In this document: piece by piece, positions 46,510 to 56,119 of the stretch
Layout: every line of letters begins with the position of its first letter
Position numbering within the stretch: the first letter of the stretch is position 1
NCBI GenBank assembly: GCA_013791765.1
Contig: VMTC01000123.1
Span: forward strand, 1-64,000
Source of the DNA: Rhodoferax sp.
GTDB lineage: Bacteria; Pseudomonadota; Gammaproteobacteria; Burkholderiales; Burkholderiaceae_C
DNA: 64,000 nt
Reading direction: 5' to 3'
Program-made: the position numbers and the translations under genes
The notes under the pieces: model-generated
Database searches by the model: none
Told to the model about the DNA's origin: nothing
What the model saw: only the letters and a program-made list of their open reading frames with translations

Positions 46510-47043
46510 ATGAACCTCCAATCCAACGATTTCGAGCTGTTTGGCCTGGTGCCCCAATTTGCGCAAGACCGTGCGGCGGTTGACGCGCGCTGGAAGGACC
46601 TGCAGCGCGAAGCGCACCCGGACAAGTTCGCGGCCCAGGGCGCGGCCGCCCAACGTGTCGCCATGCAATGGTCGGTGCGCATCAACGAGGCCTACCAACG
46701 GCTCAAAGACCCGCTCAAGCGCGCTGCTTACCTGTGTGAGTTGCACGGTGCTGCAGTGAATGCAGAGAACAACACCGCGATGGCGCCCGAGTTCCTGATG
46801 CAGCAGATGGACTGGCGTGAAGCGCTTGATGACGCCAAAAGCCTCTCGGATTTGGATGAATTAGGCCGCCAGGTCACGCTGGCTATGCGTGATGAGCTAT
46901 TAAAATGCGAGCAATTTCTGGACCAGCAACACAACTACCCGCAGGCAGTGCAGCAGGTGAGGGCGCTGATGTTCATCGAGCGCTTCGAGCGGGATGTGCA
47001 CGCCCGCCTGGACCAGATGGACCTGCCCGAGCAGGGACAATAG
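46510..47043 (+). CDS. hscB: Fe-S co-chaperone HscB (J-domain)
   Basis: HscB is the J-protein that brings IscU to HscA and stimulates its ATPase. The 177-residue product has the N-terminal J domain with [20 protein letters not shown] (HPD at about 36-38), and a C-terminal helical bundle for IscU binding ([19 protein letters not shown]). The length is normal. It lies 25 bp before hscA. Confidence 0.93.
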   Translation: MNLQSNDFELFGLVPQFAQDRAAVDARWKDLQREAHPDKFAAQGAAAQRVAMQWSVRINEAYQRLKDPLKRAAYLCELHGAAVNAENNTAMAPEFLMQQMDWREALDDAKSLSDLDELGRQVTLAMRDELLKCEQFLDQQHNYPQAVQQVRALMFIERFERDVHARLDQMDLPEQGQ

Positions 47044-47068
47044 GCGTTTTTTTTCAGAAATACGACAC

Positions 47069-48925
47069 ATGGCGCTATTGCAGATTTCCGAACCAGGTCA
47101 AAGCCCCGATCCACATCAGCGACGCATTGCCGTCGGCATTGACCTGGGCACCACCCATTCACTGGTCGCTTGCGTGCGCCACGGCGTCGCCGAATGTCTG
47201 GGTGACGTGCAAGGCCGCGTGATTTTGCCCTCGGTGGTGCGCTATCTTGCGGGCGGTGGTCGGCAAATCGGTGCGCAGGCGCAAGCAGCGCTCGCGCAGG
47301 ACCCGGTCAATACCATCGCCTCGGTCAAGCGCTTCATGGGGCGTGGGTTAGCGGATGTCGTTGGTGCGCAGAAGCTGCCCTACCAATTTATCGATCACCC
47401 CGGCATGCTGGGCTTGCAGACGGTGCAGGGAGAAAAGTCGCCGGTTGAGGTCAGCGCCGAGCTTTTGGCCACCTTGCGGTACCGCGCTGAAGACAGCTTC
47501 GATGACGAGCTGTACGGCGCCGTGATCACGGTGCCCGCCTATTTTGATGACGCGCAGCGCCAGGCCACCAAAGACGCCGCGAAACTGGCGGGTCTCAACG
47601 TGTTGCGCCTGATCAATGAACCCACGGCGGCGGCGATTGCCTACGGTCTGGACAACGCCAGCGAAGGCGTTTACGCCATTTACGACCTGGGCGGCGGCAC
47701 CTTTGACATCTCAATATTGCGGCTGACCCAAGGTGTTTTTGAAGTCGTGGCAACCGGCGGCGACTCGGCCTTGGGTGGCGACGATTACGATCACGCGCTG
47801 GCCGACTGGGTGCTGGCCCAAACCGGTGCGCAGGTGCACAGTGCCACCGACAAGGCCGCTCTCAAAGTAGCAGCACGAGCCTGCAAGGAAGCGCTCAGCA
47901 CTTCAAATACAGTAGCTATAGAGGCAGACCTGACGGGGGCTAAGCTCCTGTTTGATGTAAATGTTACGCAATTTGAGGCTGCTACCCAAAGCTTGACCGC
48001 ACGCACCTTGCGCTGCGTGCGCCAGGCCTTGCGCGACGCCAAATTGAGCGCGGCTGAGGTCAAGGGCGTGGTGATGGTCGGCGGCTCCACCCGCATGCCG
48101 CAAATCCAGCAGGCCGTGGCCCAGTTTTTTGGCCGCGCGCCTTTGAACAACCTCGACCCGGACGAAGTCGTGGCCCTGGGTGCTGCCATCCAGGCTAACC
48201 AGTTGGCCGGCAACAACGCCGGGGGCGACTTGCTGTTGCTCGATGTGATCCCTTTGTCACTTGGTATCGAGACCATGGGCGGCCTGGTCGAGCGCATCGT
48301 GCCGCGCAACGAGACCATTCCGAGCGCCAAGGCACAGGATTTCACCACCTACCAAGACGGTCAAACCGCGCTGGCGCTGCATGTGGTGCAGGGTGAACGG
48401 GACCTGGTGGCCGATTGCCGCAGCCTGGCGCGCTTTGAGTTACGCGGCATTGCGCCGATGGTGGCCGGCGCGGCGCGCATCCGCGTCACCTTCACGGTCG
48501 ACGCCGACGGACTCTTGAGTGTCAGCGCGCGCGAGCAGCTCAGCGGGGTTGAGGCGCACATTGATGTCAAGCCGTCTTACGGGCTGGGCGATGAGCAGAT
48601 TGCCCGGATGCTGCAAGACAGCTTCACCACGGCCGCCGCCGATATGCAGGCCCGCGCGCTGGTTGAAGCGCGCGTTGATGCCGATCGGATGCTGCTGGCG
48701 ACCCAAAGTGCCTTGGCGGGCGACGCTGACTTGCTCAGTGCCACCGACCTGAGCGCGATTGATGTCTTGATGGCCGCCGTGCGCGCCACGCTGACGCTGC
48801 CAGAGGCGGCCCGGATCGAAGCGGCGACGCAGGCGCTGGCCAAAGGCACCGAGGCCTTTGCCGCCATGCGGATGAACCGGGGCATTCAAACCGCTTTGGC
48901 CGGCAGAAACATCGCCACGGTCTGA
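47069..48925 (+). CDS. hscA: Fe-S chaperone HscA (Hsp70-type)
   Basis: HscA is the specialised Hsp70 that releases clusters from IscU using ATP. The 618-residue protein has [15 protein letters not shown] (phosphate loop), [19 protein letters not shown], the [14 protein letters not shown] segment, [17 protein letters not shown], and a shortened lid. The N-terminal extension [19 protein letters not shown] is typical of HscA and absent in DnaK. The start at ATG 47069 follows the hscB stop by 25 bp. Confidence 0.95.
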   Translation: MALLQISEPGQSPDPHQRRIAVGIDLGTTHSLVACVRHGVAECLGDVQGRVILPSVVRYLAGGGRQIGAQAQAALAQDPVNTIASVKRFMGRGLADVVGAQKLPYQFIDHPGMLGLQTVQGEKSPVEVSAELLATLRYRAEDSFDDELYGAVITVPAYFDDAQRQATKDAAKLAGLNVLRLINEPTAAAIAYGLDNASEGVYAIYDLGGGTFDISILRLTQGVFEVVATGGDSALGGDDYDHALADWVLAQTGAQVHSATDKAALKVAARACKEALSTSNTVAIEADLTGAKLLFDVNVTQFEAATQSLTARTLRCVRQALRDAKLSAAEVKGVVMVGGSTRMPQIQQAVAQFFGRAPLNNLDPDEVVALGAAIQANQLAGNNAGGDLLLLDVIPLSLGIETMGGLVERIVPRNETIPSAKAQDFTTYQDGQTALALHVVQGERDLVADCRSLARFELRGIAPMVAGAARIRVTFTVDADGLLSVSAREQLSGVEAHIDVKPSYGLGDEQIARMLQDSFTTAAADMQARALVEARVDADRMLLATQSALAGDADLLSATDLSAIDVLMAAVRATLTLPEAARIEAATQALAKGTEAFAAMRMNRGIQTALAGRNIATV

Positions 48926-48949
48926 CCCCCAATTCAAAGAGAAAATCAC

Positions 48950-49288
48950 ATGCCCGTCATCAAGATACTGCCGCACCCTGAATATTGCCCGCAAGGCCTG
49001 GAAATATCGGCCCCGGCTGGCACCTCGATTTGTGAGGCCATGCTGGACCACGACATCCATATTGAGCACGCCTGCGAGATGAGTTGCGCCTGCACCACTT
49101 GCCACGTCATCGTGCGTCAGGGCTTTGAATCGCTTAATGAAGTGGATGAAAATGAAGAGGACATGCTTGATCGCGCCTGGGGTCTAGAGCCCCAGTCACG
49201 CTTGAGCTGCCAGGCCATCCTGGCGCAACATGATGTGTTGGTGGAGATACCCAAATACTCCGTCAATCATGCCAAGGAGAACCATTAG
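48950..49288 (+). CDS. fdx: ISC-type [2Fe-2S] ferredoxin
   Basis: This 112-residue ferredoxin supplies electrons to IscS/IscU-type cluster assembly. The cluster Cys are in ACEMSCACTTCHVIV, and the last is in LSCQAIL near the C-terminus. The C-terminal end IPKYSVNHAKENH follows the family form. AGAGAA nine bases before ATG 48950 supports the start. It is followed 2 bp later by dnaQ. No iscX-like gene is present. Confidence 0.93.
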   Translation: MPVIKILPHPEYCPQGLEISAPAGTSICEAMLDHDIHIEHACEMSCACTTCHVIVRQGFESLNEVDENEEDMLDRAWGLEPQSRLSCQAILAQHDVLVEIPKYSVNHAKENH

Positions 49289-49290
49289 CC

Positions 49291-49992
49291 ATGCGTCAAA
49301 TCTTTCTCGATACCGAAACGACCGGTTTGTCGGCGGACAACGGCGACCGCATCATTGAAATTGGCTGTGTGGAGCTGTTCAAGCGCAAACTCACTGGAAA
49401 CAACAAGCATTTTTACCTGAACCCGGGCCGTGAAAGCCACGAAGAGGCCCTGCGGGTGCACGGCATTACGTCTGAGTTTCTGAAGGACAAGCCCAAGTTC
49501 GAGGCCGTGGTGGATGAACTGCTGGCGTACGTCAAGAACGCCGAGATCATCATTCACAACGCTCCCTTTGACCTGGGATTTCTGAACAAGGAACTGGCCT
49601 TGCTAGGACGCCCCCGCTTCAGGGAATGCGTGACCAGCGTGACAGACACGCTGGTGATGGCCAAGGAAATGTTCCCCGGCAAGCGCAATTCGCTCAATGC
49701 GCTGTGCGACCGGCTCGGTGTTGACAATTCGGGCCGCGCCCTGCATGGTGCCTTGCTGGACGCGGAGTTGCTGGCCGACGTCTACATCAACCTGACGCGT
49801 GGGCAAGATGCCTTGCTGATGGACGCGGGCGCGCCTGAAACGCAGGGCCCACAGCTTGTGCAAATCGACTTGAGCCGCATCGCGTTGCCGGTGTTGGCAG
49901 CGAACGACCAGGAGGTGGCCGCGCATGATGAAATTCTCAAACAGATTGACAAAGCCTGTGGCAACAAGACGGTGTGGCGCAAATTAGCCTGA
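49291..49992 (+). CDS. dnaQ: DNA polymerase III epsilon subunit (3'-5' exonuclease)
   Basis: DnaQ is the proofreading exonuclease of the replicative polymerase. The 233-residue protein has the three DnaQ exonuclease motifs: IFLDTETTG (Exo I) at the N-terminus, IHNAPFDLGFLNKEL (Exo II), and HGALLDAELLADVYINL (Exo III with His and Asp). The C-terminal tail for alpha-subunit binding is present. It starts 2 bp after the fdx stop, so it is probably in the same transcript, which is an unusual partner for iron-sulfur genes. tRNA-Val follows. Confidence 0.93.
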   Translation: MRQIFLDTETTGLSADNGDRIIEIGCVELFKRKLTGNNKHFYLNPGRESHEEALRVHGITSEFLKDKPKFEAVVDELLAYVKNAEIIIHNAPFDLGFLNKELALLGRPRFRECVTSVTDTLVMAKEMFPGKRNSLNALCDRLGVDNSGRALHGALLDAELLADVYINLTRGQDALLMDAGAPETQGPQLVQIDLSRIALPVLAANDQEVAAHDEILKQIDKACGNKTVWRKLA

Positions 49993-50031
49993 AAATAGGG
50001 CATAATCTCAGGCTTTCCTGAACCAGATTCA

Positions 50032-50106
50032 GGGCGGTTAGCTCAGGGGTAGAGCATCGCACTCACACTGCGAGGGTCGGAGGTTCGAAGCCTCCACCGC
50101 CCACCA
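50032..50106 (+). tRNA. tRNA-Val (anticodon CAC)
   Basis: The acceptor stem GGGCGGT (50032-50038) pairs with ACCGCCC (50096-50102), and the discriminator A and CCA (50104-50106) are encoded. TCGCA-CTCACAC-TGCGA forms the anticodon arm with CAC at 50064-50066, reading GUG (Val). The T arm reads GGAGG-TTCGAAG-CCTCC. The canonical D-arm sequence TAGCTCAGGGGTAGAGCA is present. Confidence 0.97.
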
Positions 50107-50112
50107 AAATGT

Positions 50113-50148
50113 AAAAAGGGACTTGACCAACTGGCCAAGTCCCTTTTT
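50113..50148 (+). terminator. Intrinsic terminator after tRNA-Val
   Basis: AAAAAGGGACTTG pairs with CAAGTCCCTTTTT across a 10-base loop, giving a 13-bp stem ending in five T. It lies 6 bp after the tRNA. The symmetric A/T arms could also end transcription from the facing minus-strand operon. Confidence 0.85.
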
Positions 50149-50203
50149 CATTTGCTGAGGCCCAGCGGTTTTGGCTGGGCACTGATCTCTGGATCTCCAA
50201 ATC

Positions 50204-51829
50204 TCAAATATCTTCCGGCACCATCTTGATGGAACCACAAGGGCATTCAGCGACGCAAATGCCACAGCCCTTGCAGTAGTCGTAGTTGAAGTCAAAGCCT
50301 TTACCCGGGCCGTGCTTGATGACCGCGTTATCCGGGCACACGCCGTAGCAGTTGTCGCATTCAAAACAGTTGCCGCACGAGAGGCAGCGGCGCGCCTCAA
50401 ACAGCGCGGTGCTCTCGTCCAGACCGCCTTGCACTTCTTCAAAGGTCGATTGACGACGGATGATGTCGAGCATGGGGCGCACCGTCTTGGGGGCATCGCT
50501 GTAGTACCAGGTGTTGAGCTTGTCAAAGCTGGCCAGCTCACTCTTGGGCTTTGCTGCATAGACTTCAGCACGCAGCCAGGCGTCGATATTGCGCGCGGCC
50601 TTCTTGCCGTGCCCAATGGCCACCGTGACGTTGCGCTCGGCCGGAATCATGTCGCCACCGGCAAAAATACCGGCATGACCGGTCATCATCTGGTCATCAA
50701 CGACCACGACGCCGTCTTTGACGGTCAAGCCGGGGACTCCTTCAATCAGCGACAGGTCCACGTCCTGGCCGAGTGCCAACACCAGGGAGTCGGCTTCCAG
50801 GGTTTCAAACTCACCGGTCGGTTGTGGAAAGCCCTTATCGTCTAGCGCCATTTTTTCCACGGTAATGGACGATTCACCCGCCTGCTTGATGGTCGACAAC
50901 CACTTGATCATCACGCCTTCTTGCAGCGCTTCTTCCACTTCGAGGTCGCTGGCGGGCATTTTTTCGCGGTTGCGCCGGTAGACAATGATCGACTCGGTGG
51001 CGCCCAGGCGCTTGGCGGTGCGTGCCACGTCGATGGCCGTGTTGCCACCGCCATAAATAATGACGCGTCGGCCCAGCATCGGTTTGTCTTCGCCCTCCAT
51101 GGAGCGCAGCACCGACACGGCATCGAGCACTTTGGCCGAGTCGCCGGCCGGAATGTAGGCGCGCTTGGCAATGTGCGCGCCAACAGCCAGAAAGACTGCG
51201 TCAAAACCGCCCTGTTCCTTGGCTTGCAGCACGTTGCTGACCTTGGTGTTGTATTCAATTTTCACGCCAAGATCGACAATGCGCTGCACTTCAGCGTCGA
51301 GCACCTGACGTGGCAAGCGATATTGGGGAATGCCAAAACGCATCATGCCCCCTGGCATGGGGCCGGCTTCAAACACCGTGACTTTATGGCCCAGGCGCGC
51401 GAGTTGATAGGCCGCCGACAAGCCCGACGGGCCAGCGCCCACCACCAACACCCTTTTGCCAGACAAGAGCGCGGGTTGATTGAATTTCCAGCCCAGGGCA
51501 ATCGCTTCATCGCCCAGAAAGCGCTCCACCGAATTGATGCCGACAGGGGCGTCGAGCTGGGCCCGGTTGCAGACTTTTTCACAGCTGTGGTAGCAGACCC
51601 GTCCCATGATGGCGGGGAACGGATTGTGCTCGACCAGCTCGCGCCAGGCTTTTTCATAGTCGCCCGATTCGGCGTGAAACAGCCAAGCCTGAATATTTTC
51701 ACCCGCTGGGCACTGGTTGTTGCAGGGCGGGATGCGGCTCAGATAGACCGGCCGCTCGGTGCGCCAGGAGCCAGTGTGGTTGGCCAGCGAGCTGCCAACG
51801 TCCAATGTGATTGCAAATGGTTTTTCCAA
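50204..51829 (-). CDS. NAD(P)H:ferredoxin-type oxidoreductase with C-terminal 2[4Fe-4S] domain
   Basis: The 541-residue protein combines a GltD-like flavin oxidoreductase with a ferredoxin. An N-terminal Cys-rich region (PPCNNQCPAGENIQAWL, CYHSCEKVCNRAQLD) resembles GltD-family Fe-S sites. VLVVGAGPSGLSAAYQLARL and VIIYGGGNTAIDVARTAKRL bind FAD and NAD(P). The last ~60 residues carry two clusters (CLSCGNCFECDNCYGVCP and CKGCGICVAECPCGS). The domain layout suggests it is the ferredoxin/delta part of the oxoacid oxidoreductase fused to its NAD(P)H-linked reductase. The start is TTG 51829, with AAGGAG six bases upstream; a longer reading lacks homology. It is last in the por operon. Confidence 0.85.
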   Translation of the reverse strand: MEKPFAITLDVGSSLANHTGSWRTERPVYLSRIPPCNNQCPAGENIQAWLFHAESGDYEKAWRELVEHNPFPAIMGRVCYHSCEKVCNRAQLDAPVGINSVERFLGDEAIALGWKFNQPALLSGKRVLVVGAGPSGLSAAYQLARLGHKVTVFEAGPMPGGMMRFGIPQYRLPRQVLDAEVQRIVDLGVKIEYNTKVSNVLQAKEQGGFDAVFLAVGAHIAKRAYIPAGDSAKVLDAVSVLRSMEGEDKPMLGRRVIIYGGGNTAIDVARTAKRLGATESIIVYRRNREKMPASDLEVEEALQEGVMIKWLSTIKQAGESSITVEKMALDDKGFPQPTGEFETLEADSLVLALGQDVDLSLIEGVPGLTVKDGVVVVDDQMMTGHAGIFAGGDMIPAERNVTVAIGHGKKAARNIDAWLRAEVYAAKPKSELASFDKLNTWYYSDAPKTVRPMLDIIRRQSTFEEVQGGLDESTALFEARRCLSCGNCFECDNCYGVCPDNAVIKHGPGKGFDFNYDYCKGCGICVAECPCGSIKMVPEDI

Positions 51830-51945
51830 AATATTCTCCTTGTGGAACAGACCGTTCTCTAAAATTTGTGGGACAGACCGCAGTGACGCGAAGCGCACCA
51901 GCTCTGTCCTCAACCCATCAAAGAGCCAGCTCTGTCCCCAACTGA

Positions 51946-52935
51946 TTAGTCCAGCAGGCCAAAACGGCGGATATTGCGGTCGGCGCGGGCTTGCAGCCGT
52001 GCGATCGTTTCAAGGTCAGGGGTTTTGCCAAACAAGTGGGCAAATCGCTTTTGCGGCTTCAGGTAATCTTCGATCGGCACCTGGCGGCGGATTTTCGCCA
52101 CGCCCGTCACCTCGCCACGCTCGGCTTCGAACACCGGGAAGACACCACTCTCCACCGCCAGTCGGGCCAGCTTGATGGTGTCGTGGGAGGCGGCGCCCCA
52201 ACCCAGCGGACAGGGAACAAATATGTGGATGTAACGCGCACCGTGCATCGACATGGCTTTCGTGACCTTGTATTCCAGATCCCGCAGGTCGGCCACGGTG
52301 GCGGTGGCTACATAGGGGATTTCATGCGCCATGGCGATCTGTGGCACATTTTTTCCCTGGCCAAATTCATTGCCCGGGTGCGGTCCCACCGGCATCGTGG
52401 TCGCCGTGCGCGCGGCTGGCGGTGTGGCCGATGAGCGCTGGACCCCCGTGTTCATGTAAGCCTCGTTGTCGTAGCAGATATAAAGCACATCGTCGTTGCG
52501 CTCAAACATGCCTGACAGGCAGCCAAAGCCAATGTCTGTGGTGCCGCCGTCACCGCCTTGGGCGACCACCCGCACTTCATGGCGTCCCTTGACGCGCATG
52601 GCGGCGGCGATGCCGGTCGCCACCGCCGCCGTGTTGCCAAAGAGCGAGTGAATCCAGGGCATTTGCCAGGAGGTTTCGGGGTAGGGGGTGGAGAACACCT
52701 CCAGGCAACCGGTCGCATTGGCGGCGATCAACTGGCCGTTGGTGGCCTGCATGGCGGCATCAATGGCGTAACGCGCACCAAGTGCCTCGCCACAGCCCTG
52801 ACAGGCGCGGTGGCCGGAGTTGAGCGAGTTGCTGCGCTGGGTGTTGGCCTGCACGCTGCGCTGCTCGGGTGCGAGCAGGCGGTTGCCGACGGTAAAAGTG
52901 CCGGTTTGATAAAACTTGACGACAGTCTGTTCCAT
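51946..52935 (-). CDS. porB: 2-oxoacid:ferredoxin oxidoreductase beta subunit (PorB-like)
   Basis: The beta subunit binds thiamine diphosphate and a [4Fe-4S] cluster; with alpha and gamma it decarboxylates pyruvate or another 2-oxoacid to acyl-CoA. The 329-residue protein shows the N-terminal Cys pair HRACQGCGEALGARYAID, the ThDP site GGDGGTTDIGFG, and the YDNEAYMNTGVQRSSATP signature of PorB. FVPCPLGWG is also typical. It lies 11 bp after porA in the minus-strand operon porG-porA-porB. Pyruvate is the likeliest substrate; other oxoacids are possible. Confidence 0.9.
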   Translation of the reverse strand: MEQTVVKFYQTGTFTVGNRLLAPEQRSVQANTQRSNSLNSGHRACQGCGEALGARYAIDAAMQATNGQLIAANATGCLEVFSTPYPETSWQMPWIHSLFGNTAAVATGIAAAMRVKGRHEVRVVAQGGDGGTTDIGFGCLSGMFERNDDVLYICYDNEAYMNTGVQRSSATPPAARTATTMPVGPHPGNEFGQGKNVPQIAMAHEIPYVATATVADLRDLEYKVTKAMSMHGARYIHIFVPCPLGWGAASHDTIKLARLAVESGVFPVFEAERGEVTGVAKIRRQVPIEDYLKPQKRFAHLFGKTPDLETIARLQARADRNIRRFGLLD

Positions 52936-52946
52936 GAGTTTGTCCC

Positions 52947-54200
52947 TTAGCCAATGCTTGACGACACGGTGCCGATGTCGCGCAGAATGCCCTCAGCCAC
53001 CGGGCCGGAGCGACGCTGTTTCTTCTCGCGCTCTAACACGCGGTTGACGATGTCCCAGTCCAGGTCCAGAAAGGTGAGCAATTCAAGCTTGTCGTCAATG
53101 GCGTCCAGCAGCAACTTGTTCAGGGAGGCCTTGGTAATGGCCCGGCCGCCCAAACCAGCCACCACCGTGAGCACGGGTTGGGGCCGGTTGCGCACGGCAC
53201 TGCGCACATCGCGTGACACGATACCGCCAATGCCCACGGCAAAGCATTTTTCGATGACCACGATGCGCTTGGCGTTCGCGGTGGCATCCCGAATGGCGTT
53301 GATGGGGAAGGGGCGATAGGAGGTAATGCCGAGCACGCCGATCTTGATGCCCTGGTTGCGCATGTCATCGACGGTGTCTTTGATGGTGCCCAGCACCGAG
53401 CCCAGCGCAATCACGATGGTTTCCGCGTCTTCCAGCCGGTAGGTTTTGATGAGGCCACCGGAGTCGCGGCCAAAAATTTGCTTGAATTCCTCGGCGATTT
53501 GCGGAATCAGGTCGAGCGCCTGCATCTGCTTGGCGTGCGCCAGGTAGCGCACCTCGGTAAATGCCTCGGGGCCGACCATGGCGCCTATCGTGACGGGTTC
53601 GTTCGGGTCGAGCACCTGGCGCGGCTCATATGGCGGCAAAAAGCGATCCACCTGGGCCTGATCGGGCACATCGACGCGCTCATAGGCGTGCGTCAGGATA
53701 AAACCATCCATGCACACCATCACCGGCAACGACAACTCCTCGGCTATTTTGAAAGCCTGGATGTGCAGATCCAGTGCTTCCTGGTTGGTCTCGGCAAAAA
53801 TCTGCAGCCAGCCGGCATCGCGCATTGACATGCTGTCGGTGTGGTCGTTCCAGATATTGATGGGCGCACCAATCGAGCGGTTCGCGACCGTCATGACGAT
53901 CGGCAAGCCCAACCCGGAGGCGTTGTAAACCGCCTCGGCCATGAACAACAGGCCCTGGCTGGCCGTTGCCGTATAGGCGCGTGCCCCCGCGGCTGACGCG
54001 CCGATGGCCACGCTCATGGCGGCAAACTCGGATTCGACGTTGATGAATTCACAGCGCTCCAGCGCGCCGGACTTCACCAACTCGCCCAAGCCTTCCACAA
54101 TGTGGGTTTGCGGTGAGATCGGGTAGGCACAAATGACTTCGGGGCGGCTCATGGCAACCGCCAGGGCCACGGCATGCGAGCCTTCGCATTGTTTAAGCAT
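52947..54200 (-). CDS. porA: 2-oxoacid:ferredoxin oxidoreductase alpha subunit (PorA-like)
   Basis: The 417-residue alpha subunit supplies the oxoacid/CoA-binding part of the enzyme. ICAYPISPQTHIVEGLGEL, FINVESEFAAMSVAIGASAA and TYTATASQG-like ARAYTATASQGLLFMAEA are the family's N-terminal motifs. LGSVLGTIKDTVDDM and VVIEKCFAVGIGG mark the C-terminal domain. It overlaps porG upstream by 8 bp and precedes porB by 11 bp. Such ferredoxin-linked enzymes are typical of anaerobes and less common in betaproteobacteria. Confidence 0.9.
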   Translation of the reverse strand: MLKQCEGSHAVALAVAMSRPEVICAYPISPQTHIVEGLGELVKSGALERCEFINVESEFAAMSVAIGASAAGARAYTATASQGLLFMAEAVYNASGLGLPIVMTVANRSIGAPINIWNDHTDSMSMRDAGWLQIFAETNQEALDLHIQAFKIAEELSLPVMVCMDGFILTHAYERVDVPDQAQVDRFLPPYEPRQVLDPNEPVTIGAMVGPEAFTEVRYLAHAKQMQALDLIPQIAEEFKQIFGRDSGGLIKTYRLEDAETIVIALGSVLGTIKDTVDDMRNQGIKIGVLGITSYRPFPINAIRDATANAKRIVVIEKCFAVGIGGIVSRDVRSAVRNRPQPVLTVVAGLGGRAITKASLNKLLLDAIDDKLELLTFLDLDWDIVNRVLEREKKQRRSGPVAEGILRDIGTVSSSIG

Positions 54201-54780
54201 GGTAGGCCTCCCTTTTTGCGATGTGTTGTTTGACTATTTCGTAGGCCTCCCGAGCGGCATCCTGGTTGCCCTGCGCGACCGCGCCTTTGAATTTTTGACT
54301 GATGGCAGCCTGCACGGCGTCTAGCGTGATGAGTCCAGTCGCAGCGGCGAAGGCACCCAGTAGCGGCACGTTGGGTACTGGGCGCCCGACGTATTTGATG
54401 GACAGTTCAGTCGCGCCAACCGTTAATAAATGGTCGCGCTGGAAGTCCCTGACGAACTCGCCCAAGCCTAATTCCTGGAATGTGCGGGTGGTATTGATCA
54501 GGATGTAGCCATCTTTCTTGAGACCGCTGAACACATCGACCTGGTTCAGCAAGGTGGGGTCCTGAATAATGATGGCATCGGGCTCCATGACGGGCTCACG
54601 CAAGCGGATTTCATGGTCGTCCATGCGGCAATAGGCCACGACTGGCGCGCCGGTGCGCTCTGAGCCAAAGCTGGGAAAGGCCTGCGCATGCCGACCGCCC
54701 AAAAACCCTGCAATAGAGAGCATTTCTGCGCCAGTCACGACCCCTTGCCCCCCACGTCCGTGAATTCGTACTTGAAACAT
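54193..54780 (-). CDS. porG: 2-oxoacid:ferredoxin oxidoreductase gamma subunit (PorG-like)
   Basis: The 195-residue gamma subunit is the first gene of the operon. The start MFQVRIHGRGGQGVVTGAEM and the AFPSFGSERTGAPVVAYCRM segment are diagnostic. VPNVPLLGAFAAATGL and a C-terminal helix complete it. The end overlaps porA by 8 bp, indicating coupled translation. The upstream 263-bp gap separates it from the divergent NADP oxidoreductase gene and should hold the operon's promoter. Confidence 0.9.
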   Translation of the reverse strand: MFQVRIHGRGGQGVVTGAEMLSIAGFLGGRHAQAFPSFGSERTGAPVVAYCRMDDHEIRLREPVMEPDAIIIQDPTLLNQVDVFSGLKKDGYILINTTRTFQELGLGEFVRDFQRDHLLTVGATELSIKYVGRPVPNVPLLGAFAAATGLITLDAVQAAISQKFKGAVAQGNQDAAREAYEIVKQHIAKREAYHA

Positions 54781-55043
54781 TGTTGGCCTTTCAAATTGCG
54801 GTCATGCAGAAGAGCGACTTTGCGGTCTGTATTATTCCGTCTGACGAAATTTTGCACCACGATATAAATTATCAATTTGTCCTGGATCAATATCCACGAA
54901 GACGCAAAAGGCGGGTTGCTGGCGCTGCTGCACGTTCCTAATTGACTCAATGCGCGCCTTTTTCTCTTGGCTGTCGCTTTCGCTACCGCAGCAGTTTGAG
55001 CGCCAGGCTAGCATCGTCGACTTTTATCATTGCGGAGTTCTCC

Positions 55044-56096
55044 ATGTCAGCGTCCACACTATTGCCTCCCCTGAGCAACCATCAAATTCGTCTGGCCGCG
55101 CGCCCCGTCGGCCTGCCGACCCGCGCCAACTGGCAAAGCACGGTCGAAGCGGTGGTGCGGCCGGCCGAGGGCGGCGTGCTGCTCAAAACCTTGGCGCTTT
55201 CACTCGATCCCGCGATGCGCGGCTGGATGAATGAAGGCAAAAGCTATATCCCGCCAGTGGCCCTTGGTGAGGTGATGCGCGCCGGTGGTGTGGGCAAAGT
55301 GATCGCGTCCAACAACCCAGAATTCGCCGTGGGCGACTACGTGTCCGCCGGATTCGGCGTGCAGGAGTACCTGACGCTGGGCCAAGCCGACTTCAAACGC
55401 AGCGGCCTGGTCAAGATTGACTTGGGGCTGGGCACGCTGACGCAATGGCTCAACGTGCTGGGCATGCCAGGCATGACGGGTTACTTTGGTCTGATGGATG
55501 TCGGCCAGCCCAAAGCGGGCGAAACCGTCGTGGTCTCCGGTGCGGCCGGCGCCGTCGGCCAGACGGTCGGCCAGATGGCGAAGATCAAGGGTTGCCGCGT
55601 GGTCGGCATCGCGGGCGGTCCGGCCAAATGCGACTGGGTCGTCAAGGAGTTGGGTTTTGATGCCTGTATTGACTACAAGGCGGGCCCGAGTGCTGTCAAG
55701 GACGGTTTGAAGCAGCATTGCGCAAGTGGCGTCGATATCTACTTTGACAACGTCGGTGGCGAGATTCTGGACACGGTGCTGACGCGTATCAACCGCGGCG
55801 CCCGCATCATCATCTGCGGTGCCATCAGCCAGTACAACAACACGACTGCTGTGGCAGGCCCGAAAAACTACCTGAGTCTCCTGGTGAACCGCGCCCGCAT
55901 GGAAGGCATTGTGGTATTTGACTACGCTGACCGTTACCCCCTGGCGGTGGCCGAGATGGCAGGCTACCTCAAGGACGGGCGCATGAAGAGCAAGGAAGAC
56001 GTCGTCAAGGGACTCGAGGCCTTTCCTGACGCACTGAACAAACTCTTCAGCGGCGAGAATTTTGGCAAACTGGTGCTACAGATTGCTGAAGACTAG
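55044..56096 (+). CDS. NADP-dependent medium-chain oxidoreductase (CurA/PTGR-like)
   Basis: The 350-residue zinc-free MDR enzyme reduces alpha,beta-unsaturated carbonyls with NADPH. QIRLAARPVGLPTRANW, LSLDPAMRGWMNEGKSYIPP, and VVVSGAAGAVGQTVGQMAKI are the family motifs; the last is the NADP loop. IYFDNVGGEILDTVLTRINR and ICGAISQYN complete the domain. GGAG six bases before ATG 55044 supports the start. It is divergent from the por operon and a dispersed repeat follows its stop. Confidence 0.88.
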   Translation: MSASTLLPPLSNHQIRLAARPVGLPTRANWQSTVEAVVRPAEGGVLLKTLALSLDPAMRGWMNEGKSYIPPVALGEVMRAGGVGKVIASNNPEFAVGDYVSAGFGVQEYLTLGQADFKRSGLVKIDLGLGTLTQWLNVLGMPGMTGYFGLMDVGQPKAGETVVVSGAAGAVGQTVGQMAKIKGCRVVGIAGGPAKCDWVVKELGFDACIDYKAGPSAVKDGLKQHCASGVDIYFDNVGGEILDTVLTRINRGARIIICGAISQYNNTTAVAGPKNYLSLLVNRARMEGIVVFDYADRYPLAVAEMAGYLKDGRMKSKEDVVKGLEAFPDALNKLFSGENFGKLVLQIAED

Positions 56097-56119
56097 GCTG
56101 GATTGATGCTATTTTTTAT

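Noticed and set aside
47905-47965. TAGCT...GGGGCTAAG stretch inside hscA resembling the repeats
   Set aside because: In-frame with a normal HscA segment and only short matches; not enough to call a repeat insertion.
49995-50031. CATAAT as a -10 element for tRNA-Val
   Set aside because: No acceptable -35 hexamer at 16-18 bp upstream; the tRNA may be read from the dnaQ transcript.
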